This document shows positions 8,594 through 17,399 of a DNA stretch of 64,000 nt, one piece after another. The translations under genes and the position numbers were made by a program. The stretch is from the NCBI RefSeq assembly GCF_002251855.1, contig NZ_NOXW01000019.1, positions 1-64,000 of the forward strand, in the 5' to 3' direction. Under the pieces are notes generated by a model. It searched no databases. It had not been told where the DNA came from and saw only the letters and a program-made list of their open reading frames with translations. Each line of letters opens with the position of its first letter. The stretch's first letter is position 1. This stretch comes from Rhodoferax sp. TH121 (GTDB lineage Bacteria; Pseudomonadota; Gammaproteobacteria; Burkholderiales; Burkholderiaceae_C).

Positions 8594-9142
8594 ATGAAGC
8601 TCTGCATCCTTGACCGCGACGGCACCATCAACATCGACAGCGCGGAGTTCGTCAAATCGCCGAACGAGTGGCGGCCGCTGCCCGGCGCGCTGGAGGCGAT
8701 TGCCAAGCTCAACCATGCGGGCTGGCATGTGGTGGTGGCGACCAACCAGAGCGGTCTGGGTCGGGGGCTGTTTGACGTGGTGGCGCTCAACGCCATGCAC
8801 GCCAAGATGCAGACCATGCTGGCCGCCGTGGGGGGCAAGGTGGATGCGATTTTTTTCTGCCCCCACGCACCCGATGACAACTGTCGCTGCCGCAAGCCCG
8901 AGCCGGGCCTCTTTGAGCAGATTGGTGAGCGCTTTGGTGTGGATCTCCGGGGCATGCCCGCCGTCGGTGATTCGGCGCGTGACCTGATTGCCGGTGCGGC
9001 GGTAGGCTGTGTGCCGCACCTGGTGCTGACGGGCAAGGCGGCAGCCTACAGGGGGCGTGAGTTACCCGAGACCTTTCCGACCGGCACCATAGTGCACGAG
9101 GATCTGGCCGCGTTTGCTGACTATCTGGTGGCGCAAGCATGA
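8594..9142 (+). CDS. gmhB: D-glycero-beta-D-manno-heptose-1,7-bisphosphate 7-phosphatase
   Basis: This HAD-superfamily phosphatase acts in ADP-heptose synthesis for the LPS core. The nucleophile motif is LDRDGTIN at the N-terminus, with VATNQSGLGRGLF as motif II and GDSARDLIAGAAVG as motif IV. The zinc-binding loop CPHAPDDNCRCRKP (Cys-His-Cys-Cys) is the hallmark of GmhB. The 182 residues match the family. The stop overlaps the next ATG (ATGA), so it is coupled to the acyltransferase gene. Confidence 0.93.
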   Translation: MKLCILDRDGTINIDSAEFVKSPNEWRPLPGALEAIAKLNHAGWHVVVATNQSGLGRGLFDVVALNAMHAKMQTMLAAVGGKVDAIFFCPHAPDDNCRCRKPEPGLFEQIGERFGVDLRGMPAVGDSARDLIAGAAVGCVPHLVLTGKAAAYRGRELPETFPTGTIVHEDLAAFADYLVAQA

Positions 9143-9933
9143 GCGGCATGCCCCCCGTGGTGCCACTGCAAAAGCGCCCCAACTGGTTGATGGCAGTGCT
9201 GCGTTCATGCCTGCACATGCTGTGGATGCTGGTCACCGTGATGCCCTGGGGCATCATCATGTTGGTGGCGTCCTTGCGCATCCGTGGCAAACGGCTGTGG
9301 TGGATGGCGGTGCGGTGGCTCGGCTGGGCCATTGGCGGTGCGCGCGTGCTGCTGGGGATTCGGACCCATGTGATCGGCTGGGAGAACCTGCCTACCGGCG
9401 ACACTGCACCGGCCATCCTGCTCGTCAAGCACCAGTCCACCTTCGAAACCTTTTTGATGCCCACGCTGATGCCACATCCGCTGGCCTATGTGTTCAAGAA
9501 GGAGCTGCTCTACGTGCCCTTTTTCGGCTGGGCCATGGGCCGGCTGGACATGATCCACATCGACCGCAGCCAGCGCGCCGAGTCCTTTGCCAAGGTGGTG
9601 GAGCAGGGCAAGCGCCTGTTGGCACAGGGCATCTGGGTGATCATGTTTCCCGAGGGCACGCGCATTCCGCGCGGGCAAACCGGCACCTACAAGCTGGGCG
9701 GTACCCGTCTGGCCGTGGCCACGGGCGCGCCCGTCATTCCGGTGGCCGTGACCAGTGCCAAATGCTGGCCGCGCAAGGCCTTCATCAAGACGCCGGGCGT
9801 GGTCGAGGTGTCGATCGGTAAACCTATTCCCAGCGAGGGACGTGAGCCCAAAGAGCTGATGGACGAGGTGCAAGCCTGGATCGAGGCCGAAATGCGCCGT
9901 CTGGACCCCGGGGCCTATCCGCCCGTCCGGTAG
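9139..9933 (+). CDS. plsC: 1-acyl-sn-glycerol-3-phosphate acyltransferase
   Basis: This membrane-associated enzyme of phospholipid synthesis converts lysophosphatidate to phosphatidate. After an N-terminal hydrophobic segment it shows acyltransferase motif I as KHQSTFETF, in which Glu takes the place of the usual acidic Asp (H-x4-E, common in betaproteobacteria), and motif III as MFPEGTRIPRG. It is translationally coupled to gmhB and is followed 13 bases later by the YgjP-like gene. It could be a paralogue acting on another lysophospholipid. Confidence 0.85.
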   Translation: MSGMPPVVPLQKRPNWLMAVLRSCLHMLWMLVTVMPWGIIMLVASLRIRGKRLWWMAVRWLGWAIGGARVLLGIRTHVIGWENLPTGDTAPAILLVKHQSTFETFLMPTLMPHPLAYVFKKELLYVPFFGWAMGRLDMIHIDRSQRAESFAKVVEQGKRLLAQGIWVIMFPEGTRIPRGQTGTYKLGGTRLAVATGAPVIPVAVTSAKCWPRKAFIKTPGVVEVSIGKPIPSEGREPKELMDEVQAWIEAEMRRLDPGAYPPVR

Positions 9934-9946
9934 TCTTCCCGCTACC

Positions 9947-10861
9947 ATGCGTTCCCTGCTGCGTTACACGCTGGACCTTTTTGAGCCTTTTGAGGCTCCA
10001 GGCAGCGTGAAATCTGCGCAAGCAGCTCCTGAAAAGATAGCGGCTTTGCCGCCTGGTGAGCCCTATGTCGCGGGGCAACCGCTGCAACAGGCTATCGCGC
10101 CTGCGCACTATGCCCACCCCAAGGCCAACCGCGAGGTGCGGCTGGACGGGGCCGTGGTGGCCTACGCCTTTGCGCGGGGCAAGCGCCGCACCATTGGTTT
10201 CATGGTCGGGCCCGATGGCCTGAGCGTGCGTGCGCCGCGCTGGACACCCTTGTATGAAGTGGACGCCGCCTTGCAGGAGAAAGCCGATTGGATCCTGCGC
10301 AAGCTGGCCGAGGTGCGTGAGCGCCAGACCCGGCAGCAGGAAACCCAGGTGGTATGGCGTGACGGAGCCGAGTTCCCCTATCTGGGCCAGCCTGTGCGCA
10401 TTGCCCTCGATGCTGGCCATGGTTTTGCCGCCAAGGGGGCGCAGCTGGATGCAGAGCCCGACGCCTTGGGCGTCCGGTCGCTGCGCGTGGCCCTGCCGCA
10501 GACCGCCGCGCCGGAGCAGATCCGCGACGCCGTCCAGGCCTGGCTCATGCGCCAAGCCAAAGCTTTGTTTGTGCAGCGGCTGGACCACTTTGCGCCACAG
10601 CTGCAGGTGCGCTGGTCCAAGCTGAGCCTGAGCAACGCGGGTACCCGCTGGGGCAGCGCCAAGAGCGATGGCTCCATCCGCCTGAACTGGCGCCTCATCC
10701 ACTTCCGCTTGCCTGTCATTGACTACGTGGTAGCCCACGAACTCAGCCACCTGCGCGTCATGGACCACAGCCACCGTTTCTGGGACACCGTGCGATCTGT
10801 GGTGCCCGACTACGCGGAGCTGCGCAGCAGCCTGAAAGACCCGGCCATCCCAAAGTGGTGA
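9947..10861 (+). CDS. YgjP-like metallopeptidase (M48/SprT-like, DUF45)
   Basis: This zinc-metallopeptidase-fold protein of 304 residues has the HExxH-type motif AHELSHLRVMDHSHRFW, with the third ligand a few residues downstream, and the family block RWGSAKSDGSIRLNWRL. The biological substrate is not established for this family. The first 60 residues are poorly conserved in kind and contain a reverse copy of the dispersed repeat (SAQAAPEKIAAL). It is the last gene of the lnt-to-plsC run. Confidence 0.85.
   Translation: MRSLLRYTLDLFEPFEAPGSVKSAQAAPEKIAALPPGEPYVAGQPLQQAIAPAHYAHPKANREVRLDGAVVAYAFARGKRRTIGFMVGPDGLSVRAPRWTPLYEVDAALQEKADWILRKLAEVRERQTRQQETQVVWRDGAEFPYLGQPVRIALDAGHGFAAKGAQLDAEPDALGVRSLRVALPQTAAPEQIRDAVQAWLMRQAKALFVQRLDHFAPQLQVRWSKLSLSNAGTRWGSAKSDGSIRLNWRLIHFRLPVIDYVVAHELSHLRVMDHSHRFWDTVRSVVPDYAELRSSLKDPAIPKW
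9988..10048 (-). repeat. Dispersed ~60-bp repeat, copy 2 (inside ygjP-like gene)
   Basis: On the minus strand this reads CGCTATCTTTTCAGGAGCTG, then CTTGCGCAGATTTCACGCTG, then CCTGGAGCCTCAAAA, following the block order of the family. In the gene it is translated as Ser-Ala-Gln-Ala-Ala-Pro-Glu-Lys-Ile-Ala-Ala. Confidence 0.7.
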
Positions 10862-10936
10862 GCGGCACATTGACGAAAGAGGCTCCTTCGTCTGCTAGAT
10901 TCGGTGTGCTTCAATTCACAAATACAGGGAGGAAAA

Positions 10937-11653
10937 ATGAAGTACTGGATACGTACGGCCGTCGTTTTTGGGGCTCTGCTCGCGCAGGTTGCGGGGGCAG
11001 AGGATTTGTTCCCGGGCGGCAAGGCTGCCAAGTTGGCGCGTCTAGCGGAGGTGCCCAGCGCCACCACCATGGGCGGCTACCCGCTCTACACCGGGGGGCG
11101 CAACTGGTATTTACTGGACAACAAGGTGGAAAGCAACAACATGGATGCGCGCATTGCGTATTTGCAGTTGGTGAGCCCAGAGGGAGATAGTTTGTTTGCC
11201 CAAATGGCAGTGGTTGCCTCCTTGAGCGCCGCGACTGAAGAGGGGTATTTTTCCGCCGATTTGTGCAGCCCCAGCAAGTCCCATTTGTTCATGCTGAATA
11301 AGGCTGCTGGCCGCAACGATAACTGCCTTCTGATTGATCCTGTGGAGGGCAAGATCGGCGACAAAGCTTTCACCTTGTTGCATCTCAAGATACGTAATTC
11401 CCAGTCCAGCTGGCGCCTCTACGACGTGTCGATGTACTTGAGCTTGGAAAAGCTGGGATTCCCGAGTACTGTAGCCGGCGACTGGACGCCCAGCGCAGTG
11501 GCTGCAGATCCTCGGAAGCAGAAAGCCTTCGACAAGATCGTGGCTTGGGCCAAGCAACTGCAGGACGGGGTGAACAAAGCCATTGCTTTCTCCAAGCCGC
11601 AGGACGCATTTGATGGCGTGCCCGCCATCCAGACACTGGTGGCCGCAGACTGA
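10937..11653 (+). CDS. Secreted protein of unknown function
   Basis: This 238-residue protein begins with a clear signal peptide (basic MKYWIR, hydrophobic core, likely cleavage after GLY-ALA in AQVAGAED). The ATG at 10937 is preceded by GGGAGG at a good distance, so I reject the upstream in-frame ATG. The mature part has two cysteines (CSPSK and NDNCLL) that could form a disulfide. I recognise no domain. A bidirectional terminator follows it and separates it from the convergent metallo-hydrolase gene. Confidence 0.7.
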   Translation: MKYWIRTAVVFGALLAQVAGAEDLFPGGKAAKLARLAEVPSATTMGGYPLYTGGRNWYLLDNKVESNNMDARIAYLQLVSPEGDSLFAQMAVVASLSAATEEGYFSADLCSPSKSHLFMLNKAAGRNDNCLLIDPVEGKIGDKAFTLLHLKIRNSQSSWRLYDVSMYLSLEKLGFPSTVAGDWTPSAVAADPRKQKAFDKIVAWAKQLQDGVNKAIAFSKPQDAFDGVPAIQTLVAAD

Positions 11654-11670
11654 GCAAGACGTTGCGGGCA

Positions 11671-11694
11671 AAAAAGCACCCTCGGGTGCTTTTT
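11671..11694. terminator. Bidirectional terminator
   Basis: AAAAAGCACCC pairs with GGGTGCTTTTT around a 2-base loop, with A and T tracts on the two sides. It lies between two convergent genes and can end transcription from both. Confidence 0.88.
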
Positions 11695-11713
11695 GCATCT
11701 GTGCGCGGTGTTG

Positions 11714-12832
11714 TCAGCGCATCGTGCTTGCACGCGGTTTCCTTGGTGTAGCACCTTCGCGTAATTCAGGAAACTTGCTGGCCGTGGAGAACCGCAGCAC
11801 TCCATCTTCGTCCCGTGTGCGTTGCAGCCGGTCGGCGTACCAGAGGGCGTGCAGGTGGGCCACCGCTTCGCCCAGCGCAAAGGTGGTCTGGTGAAAGTCC
11901 ATGGCACGGGTAAACAGCACGGGAATCACATCGGCCGCACTGCAGGGGTGGGCGTTGCAGGCCGCCAGCACCTTGTCCAAGTGGGCGCGATGGTGGTCGT
12001 GCAGCTGGCGGATCCGTTCGTGTAGGCCCGTGAAGGGCTTGCCGTGGGCGGGCAGCACCAGTGTGGATTCCGGCAGGGGCAGAAACTTGTCGATAGAGTC
12101 CAGAAAGAGTGCGAGGGCATTGGCCTCAGGCTCGGATTCATAGACGCTCACATTAGTGGAGATGCGCGGCAGCATCATGTCGCCGCCTATCAGCACGCCC
12201 AGGTCTTCGCAGTACAGCGCCATGTGTTCCGGGGCATGGCCGTAGCCGCTGATGCAGCGCCAGGCATGGCCGCCGATGTGCACGGTCTGGCCATCCAGCA
12301 GGCGGTGGTACTCGTCAGGCACCGAGGGGACCAGCGTGGTGAAGTAGTCGCGCCGGTTCAGCAGCTTGCCCTGCGTCTCAGCGTCGTTAAGCCCGTGTTG
12401 CGCAAAAAAGGCTGCGGTACGCCCGCCACCAAAACTCGCGGGCGCCAGGCAGGCTAGCCGAGCCACCTGGTAGTCCAACCCGCTGATCCACAGCGGTGCA
12501 TTCCAGCGCTGGCAGAGCCAGTGCGCCAACCCAATGTGGTCGGGATGCATGTGGGTGACGAAAACGCGCAGGATGGGCAGGCCATCCAACTCGTGGGCAA
12601 AGATGGCTTCCCATTGCGATTTGGCCTCGTCGTGGTGAATGCAGGTGTCCACCACGCTCCAGCCGGCTACGCCGTCCATCTCGTCACGCAGCAGCCAGAG
12701 GTTGATATGGTTCAGCGCAAAGGGCAGGGCCATGCGGATCCACTTGATGCCCGGGGCCACTTCGATGCAGCGCCCATTCTCGGGCAGGGCGTCGCCCAAG
12801 GGGTAATGCAACCGCTGTTCAAGCTCGTTCAT
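11714..12832 (-). CDS. MBL-fold metallo-hydrolase of the liu region
   Basis: This 372-residue metallo-beta-lactamase-fold enzyme carries the metal motif THMHPDHIG (HxHxDH), further ligands in GHAPEHM and GGDMMLPR, and a C-terminal winged-helix-like extension (FALGEAVAHLHALW). The start faces liuR across a 105-base gap that holds a perfect LiuR-type palindrome, so co-regulation with branched-chain acyl-CoA degradation is likely. The substrate is unknown; thioester hydrolysis would fit the context but is a guess. Confidence 0.82.
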   Translation of the reverse strand: MNELEQRLHYPLGDALPENGRCIEVAPGIKWIRMALPFALNHINLWLLRDEMDGVAGWSVVDTCIHHDEAKSQWEAIFAHELDGLPILRVFVTHMHPDHIGLAHWLCQRWNAPLWISGLDYQVARLACLAPASFGGGRTAAFFAQHGLNDAETQGKLLNRRDYFTTLVPSVPDEYHRLLDGQTVHIGGHAWRCISGYGHAPEHMALYCEDLGVLIGGDMMLPRISTNVSVYESEPEANALALFLDSIDKFLPLPESTLVLPAHGKPFTGLHERIRQLHDHHRAHLDKVLAACNAHPCSAADVIPVLFTRAMDFHQTTFALGEAVAHLHALWYADRLQRTRDEDGVLRFSTASKFPELREGATPRKPRASTMR

Positions 12833-12856
12833 GGGATGTCCGGGTTTTGCTTCATA

Positions 12857-12880
12857 ATTGACGTTTACGTAAACGTCAAT
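12857..12880. promoter_or_regulatory. LiuR-type operator palindrome 1
   Basis: A perfect 24-bp palindrome, with half-site ATTGACGTTTAC and its exact mirror, lies between the divergent metallo-hydrolase and liuR. A second copy lies at 26687-26714. MerR-family LiuR is known to bind palindromes with ACGT cores in proteobacterial liu regulons, and the adjacent regulator makes this the obvious candidate. It could govern both divergent genes. Confidence 0.85.
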
Positions 12881-12937
12881 CTTGGAGGCATTGTAGGCAG
12901 GTGCAACCCGCCAGCCTGTCGCTTCAATTACCGCACC

Positions 12938-13372
12938 ATGAGCACCACCTACAGCATCAGCGATCTGGCCCGCGAGTTTGACCTCACCACCCGCGCCATC
13001 CGCTTCTACGAAGACCTCGGTCTGCTGCAGCCCGAGCGCACAGGCCCGGGTGGACGCAATCGCGTGTACAGCGGCCGTGATCGTACCCGGCTCAAACTCA
13101 CGCTGCGCGCCAAGCGCCTAGGCCTGTCGCTGACCGAGGCGCGCGACATCATCGAGATGTATGACAGCCCACGCGATACGGGCGCCCAGCTCAAGAAGTT
13201 TCTGGATGTGCTGGCCGAGCATCGCAAGCAGGTCGAAGAGCAGATGGCTGAGCTGCAGGCCAACCTGGACGAGATCAAAGTGCACCAGCGTGAGGCCCGC
13301 GCCCTGCTGGCCGCCAGCGAGGCCAAACCCGGCAAGCCGGCGACCAAGACACCCAAAAAGACTGCCATCTGA
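12938..13372 (+). CDS. liuR: MerR-family regulator of leucine/isovalerate degradation
   Basis: This 144-residue MerR-family protein has the winged HTH at the N-terminus (YSISDLAREFDLTTRAIRFY, then RNRVYSGRDRTRLKLTLRAK), a long coiled-coil dimerisation helix (HRKQVEEQMAELQANLDEI) and a Lys-rich tail. It lacks the conserved metal-binding cysteines of metal-sensing MerR proteins, as expected for LiuR. The ATG at 12938 gives the family N-terminus; the frame extends upstream but through the operator. It is followed by isovaleryl-CoA dehydrogenase 33 bases later, probably as one operon. Confidence 0.9.
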   Translation: MSTTYSISDLAREFDLTTRAIRFYEDLGLLQPERTGPGGRNRVYSGRDRTRLKLTLRAKRLGLSLTEARDIIEMYDSPRDTGAQLKKFLDVLAEHRKQVEEQMAELQANLDEIKVHQREARALLAASEAKPGKPATKTPKKTAI

Positions 13373-13405
13373 GCGGTCCACCCCATACCAACCCGAGGAG
13401 ACACC

Positions 13406-14587
13406 ATGAACAACTTGCCCGGACTGAATTTCCAACTCGGCGAAGACATTGACGCCTTGCGCGACGCTGTGCGTGAATTCGCCCAAGCCGAGATTGCACC
13501 ACGCGCAGCAGAGATCGACCGCAATGACCAGTTCCCGATGGATCTGTGGCGCAAGATGGGCGACCTGGGCGTGCTCGGCATCACCGTGGGCGAGGAATAT
13601 GGTGGCGCCAACATGGGCTACCTAGCCCACATGATTGCGATGGAAGAGATCTCCCGTGCATCGGCTTCTGTGGGCCTGAGCTACGGCGCGCACAGCAACC
13701 TGTGCGTGAATCAGATCAAGCGCAACGGCACGGACGCACAACGCGCCAAATACCTGCCCAAGCTGATCAGTGGCGAGCACGTGGGCGCGTTGGCGATGAG
13801 CGAACCTGGTGCTGGCTCCGACGTCTTGAGCATGAAACTCAAAGCCGAAGATAAGGGTGGCTACTACCTGCTCAATGGCAACAAGATGTGGATCACCAAC
13901 GGCCCTGATGCGGACACGCTGGTCGTCTACGCCAAGAGCGAGCCTGAGCTGGGCGCACGCGGCGTCACTGCCTTCCTGATCGAAAAAGGCATGCCCGGCT
14001 TCAGCATTGCGCAAAAGCTGGACAAGCTGGGCATGCGCGGCAGCCACACCGGCGAGCTGGTGTTCAACAATGTGGAAGTGCCGCAAGCCAACGTGCTGGG
14101 CGCGGTCAATGGCGGGGCCAAGGTGCTGATGAGCGGCTTGGACTACGAACGCGCGGTGCTGACCGGCGGCCCGCTGGGCATCATGCAATCGGTGATGGAC
14201 AACGTGATCCCGTACATCCACGACCGCAAGCAGTTTGGCCAAAGCATTGGCGAGTTCCAGCTGATCCAGGGCAAGGTGGCTGACATGTACACCGTGTTGC
14301 AGGCTGGCCGCAGCTTTGCCTACACCGTGGCCAAGAACCTGGACCTGCTGGGTGCCGAACATGTACGCCAGGTCCGCAAAGACTGCGCCTCCGTGATCCT
14401 GTGGACCGCCGAGAAGGCCACCTGGATGGCCGGCGAGGGCGTGCAGATCTTTGGCGGCAACGGTTACATCAACGAATACCCCCTGGGCCGCCTGTGGCGC
14501 GACGCCAAGCTGTACGAAATCGGGGCTGGCACCAGTGAGATTCGCCGCATGCTCATAGGCCGGGAGTTGTTCGCTGAGACAATGTAG
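13406..14587 (+). CDS. liuA: Isovaleryl-CoA dehydrogenase
   Basis: This FAD enzyme of leucine degradation oxidises isovaleryl-CoA to 3-methylcrotonyl-CoA. Its 393 residues are full length. Acyl-CoA dehydrogenase signatures are present: [20 protein letters not shown] and the C-terminal [20 protein letters not shown]. The context (liuR upstream, methylcrotonyl-CoA carboxylase and HMG-CoA lyase at 35-41 kb) supports the isovaleryl specificity. GAGGAG precedes the ATG at good spacing. Confidence 0.94.
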   Translation: MNNLPGLNFQLGEDIDALRDAVREFAQAEIAPRAAEIDRNDQFPMDLWRKMGDLGVLGITVGEEYGGANMGYLAHMIAMEEISRASASVGLSYGAHSNLCVNQIKRNGTDAQRAKYLPKLISGEHVGALAMSEPGAGSDVLSMKLKAEDKGGYYLLNGNKMWITNGPDADTLVVYAKSEPELGARGVTAFLIEKGMPGFSIAQKLDKLGMRGSHTGELVFNNVEVPQANVLGAVNGGAKVLMSGLDYERAVLTGGPLGIMQSVMDNVIPYIHDRKQFGQSIGEFQLIQGKVADMYTVLQAGRSFAYTVAKNLDLLGAEHVRQVRKDCASVILWTAEKATWMAGEGVQIFGGNGYINEYPLGRLWRDAKLYEIGAGTSEIRRMLIGRELFAETM

Positions 14588-14599
14588 GGCTTGGTCCGC

Positions 14600-14630
14600 G
14601 TTTCACCCGGGGGTGGCCCTGCGGTGAAAC
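14600..14630 (+). other. Hairpin downstream of liuA
   Basis: GTTTCACC and GGTGAAAC form an 8-bp inverted repeat 13 bases beyond the liuA stop. It has no T-run, so it is at best a weak transcript-end or stability element. Confidence 0.4.
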
Positions 14631-14655
14631 ATCGCCTCACTTTGTTCTGAACTGA

Positions 14656-16671
14656 ATGAAAAACGCCTTTGCCCGTACCCTGACAACCCTTTTGCATGGC
14701 GCCCTGCGCGGCTTGTTACGCGCTTGGGTGCTGGTGGTGCCACTGGTGCTGGCACTCAGCCTGATCCGCCTGGGGCAGTTGGCGTATTTTTGGCCCCAGG
14801 GCTACCAAGCCTCCGGAGCGGACTTGACGGCCGTGGTCGTCCAAGGCTTGCGCTTTGACCTCAAGGTCAGCGCCATTGCAGGTTTCCTGTTGCTTTTGCT
14901 TTTGCCGTGGGTGTCCGGCAAGGTGCAGGCCCGCATCGCCGGGGTGGTGGCCTTCGTATTTGTGATGGCCTCGCTGGTCAATCTGCATTACTTCGGCTTT
15001 TACAAAACACCGATCGACTCTCTGGTGTTCGGGCTGGTGGAGGACGACACCGCCGCTGTGCTGGAAACCATCTGGCGCGATTTTCCGGTCATCTGGACGC
15101 TGGTACTGGCCGCCGCGCTGACCTGGGCCGCCATCGCCCTGCACCGCCATCTGGTGCTGCGCATGCGGCCCGACACATTGCTGCAAACACGCCATGTCTT
15201 GACCAAGCTATTGGTCGTGGTGCTGGTGCTGTTTGCCATGTTGTTTGCGGGCAAGGGCACCTTGCGGCAGATGGCGCTGCAGCGCCAGCATTTGACGGTG
15301 ACGACGTCGCAGTTCCTCAACGACATGGTGCCCAACGGCATCATCGCCCTCAAGTACGCATGGGACAGCCGGGGCCAGTCCCAAAACTTGTCGGACCCGC
15401 TGGTCGGCCTCAAAGCCATGGGGTTCGAATCCCCGCAGGCCGCTGCCCAAGTGCTGGGCTTGCCGGTGGGGTCGGACGACGAAGTCCGGGCCGCGCTCTA
15501 CCACCACGATCCGCTGCCGATGGGCACCGCCAAAAAGAACCTGGTGTTTTTTTTGATGGAGTCCTGGAGCGCCGAGCCCATGCTCTACCAAGCGCCGACG
15601 TTTGACGTGTTGGGCCGCCTTGCGCCTACCCTGACGGATCCGGGGAAGGCTTGCCTTTTTCGCAATTTCGACTCGGCCCACGCGGGCACCCACCCCTCGC
15701 TGGAAGCCATTTTGTTTTCCACGCCCATCACGCCATTGACGCTGGGTGATGTGGGGCGCAAGCCGATTCCCTGGGCCTTGGCCAAGGTGGTGAAAGAGGC
15801 GGGGTACCAAACCTTGTTTGTCACCTCGGCCCGCTCGGGCTGGCGCGATCTGAACCGGGTGCTCAAGGTGCAGGGCTTTGACGAAGTGGTGGACGCAAAC
15901 ACCCTCAAGGAAGCCTACCCCGAAGCCACACTGGGCATCTGGGGCGTGTGGGATAGCTATGTCTTCAAGTACCTGAGCAAGCGCATGGCGGCCCAGCCCA
16001 CCGACAAGCCGCTGTTTGTGTTTGTGCTCACCAGCACCAACCACCCGCCCTACGACCTGCCCTCTGACTATCAGCGTGTGCCGCGCGACATGAGTCTGTG
16101 GAGGGGCGAAACCAATTCAGATACGCTGATTCCCAACCTGGACAGTTACCACTACGCCGCCGATTTGTTGGGTGGATTTGTGCAAGAGGTGCAGAACGGG
16201 CCGCTCAAAGACAGCACCATCGTTGCGGGGACTGGCGACCACAATGTGCGCTCCTTCGGCGTGTATGCCGACGCCAGCCGCCGCTACTTGGTGCGCCAGG
16301 TGCCCTTTGTCATCTGGGGCAGCAAGCTCCAATGCGGCAACCAGCAGGAGCAGCCAGCCAGCCATCGCGACATGTTCAACACCTTGTTGCCACTGGCGGG
16401 TATTGATGTCCCCTACATCCAGTCCGGCCGCAATCTGCTCAAAGACCTGCCTGCCCAGCCCGCCCCGATGAACGCGCCGCGCGCAATGTTCTTCACGGGT
16501 GAAGCGCGCAACAGCCAAGGTATGTGGCAGCTGGGCAACCCCGGCTCCTTTGTCTGCACCGGAACCAAGGCCCCAGTGGGGGCCTGCGAGTTCAATGCGT
16601 TGGACGACCAGCAAGAACGAGCCCGGTACGGACTTCTGGACTGGCATGTTCGCATCTCACTTAAGAAATAA
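14656..16671 (+). CDS. LTA-synthase/sulfatase-family membrane phosphotransferase
   Basis: This 671-residue protein has about five N-terminal membrane helices (residues 20-190) and a periplasmic alkaline-phosphatase-superfamily domain. Family motifs include FFLMESWSAEPM (first metal site), the catalytic Thr in AHAGTHPSLEAI, and GTGDHNVRSF. Relatives transfer phosphoglycerol or phosphoethanolamine groups to glucans or lipids (MdoB, LtaS). Which acceptor applies here cannot be read. It is followed after eight bases by carbonic anhydrase. Confidence 0.8.
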   Translation: MKNAFARTLTTLLHGALRGLLRAWVLVVPLVLALSLIRLGQLAYFWPQGYQASGADLTAVVVQGLRFDLKVSAIAGFLLLLLLPWVSGKVQARIAGVVAFVFVMASLVNLHYFGFYKTPIDSLVFGLVEDDTAAVLETIWRDFPVIWTLVLAAALTWAAIALHRHLVLRMRPDTLLQTRHVLTKLLVVVLVLFAMLFAGKGTLRQMALQRQHLTVTTSQFLNDMVPNGIIALKYAWDSRGQSQNLSDPLVGLKAMGFESPQAAAQVLGLPVGSDDEVRAALYHHDPLPMGTAKKNLVFFLMESWSAEPMLYQAPTFDVLGRLAPTLTDPGKACLFRNFDSAHAGTHPSLEAILFSTPITPLTLGDVGRKPIPWALAKVVKEAGYQTLFVTSARSGWRDLNRVLKVQGFDEVVDANTLKEAYPEATLGIWGVWDSYVFKYLSKRMAAQPTDKPLFVFVLTSTNHPPYDLPSDYQRVPRDMSLWRGETNSDTLIPNLDSYHYAADLLGGFVQEVQNGPLKDSTIVAGTGDHNVRSFGVYADASRRYLVRQVPFVIWGSKLQCGNQQEQPASHRDMFNTLLPLAGIDVPYIQSGRNLLKDLPAQPAPMNAPRAMFFTGEARNSQGMWQLGNPGSFVCTGTKAPVGACEFNALDDQQERARYGLLDWHVRISLKK

Positions 16672-16679
16672 TTACGGCC

Positions 16680-17345
16680 ATGACTGACAAACTCAACGAC
16701 CTCTTTTCCCGCAACCGCGAATGGGCCGCCGAGATGGAGCGCACCCGTCCCGGTTTCTTCACGGGGCTGGCCAACCAGCAAAAGCCCCAGTACATGTGGA
16801 TCGGCTGCTCCGACAGCCGTGTGCCCGCCAACGAGATCATCGGACTGGCGCCGGGCGAAATTTTTGTGCACCGTAACGTGGCCAATGTGGTGGTGCATTC
16901 CGACTTGAACGCGCTGTCCACCATCCAGTTCGCGGTGGAGCGGCTCAAGGTCAAACACATCATGGTGGTGGGCCACTATGGCTGCTCGGGCGTGCAGGCG
17001 GCGCTGGAAGGTGCGCGCATCGGTCTGGCCGACAACTGGCTGCGCCACATCCAGGATGTGCGTGACCGCCACCGCGACATCCTGGACGTCATCCCCGAAC
17101 ACGGCAAGGCCGCAGCGCTGTGCGAGCTCAATGCCATTGAGCAGGTGGTCAACGTGGCACAAAGCACGGTGCTGCAAGATGCCTGGGCGGCCGGACAAGA
17201 GGTGACGCTGCATGGCTGGGTCTACGGTGTGCACGACGGCCTGGTGCAGGACCTGCACATGACGGTGGGGCGCGAGGATGACCTTGCATTGCTGTACCGC
17301 GAGGCAATATCGGGCGTGCGCTTGATGCCTAGATATATAAGGTAA
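16680..17345 (+). CDS. can: Beta-class carbonic anhydrase
   Basis: This cytosolic zinc enzyme interconverts CO2 and bicarbonate. Zinc ligands and catalytic dyad are visible: Cys and Asp in IGCSDSRVP, His and Cys in GHYGCSGV. At 221 residues it matches the Can group. A copy of the dispersed repeat begins almost at the stop codon and fills the gap to aceK. Bicarbonate supply may serve the carboxylases encoded further along, but that link is inference. Confidence 0.94.
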   Translation: MTDKLNDLFSRNREWAAEMERTRPGFFTGLANQQKPQYMWIGCSDSRVPANEIIGLAPGEIFVHRNVANVVVHSDLNALSTIQFAVERLKVKHIMVVGHYGCSGVQAALEGARIGLADNWLRHIQDVRDRHRDILDVIPEHGKAAALCELNAIEQVVNVAQSTVLQDAWAAGQEVTLHGWVYGVHDGLVQDLHMTVGREDDLALLYREAISGVRLMPRYIR

Positions 17346-17398
17346 ATTGGCCTCTAGGCCCCGTTGTATATGCGCAAGCAGCTATCAAATATATAGCT
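17344..17398 (-). repeat. Dispersed ~60-bp repeat, copy 3 (can-aceK gap)
   Basis: On the minus strand this reads AGCTATATATTTGATAGCTG, then CTTGCGCATATACAACGGGG, then CCTAGAGGCCAATTT. It occupies the whole gap between carbonic anhydrase and aceK and touches the aceK ATG. It is one of the best-preserved copies. Confidence 0.85.
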
Positions 17399-17399
17399 T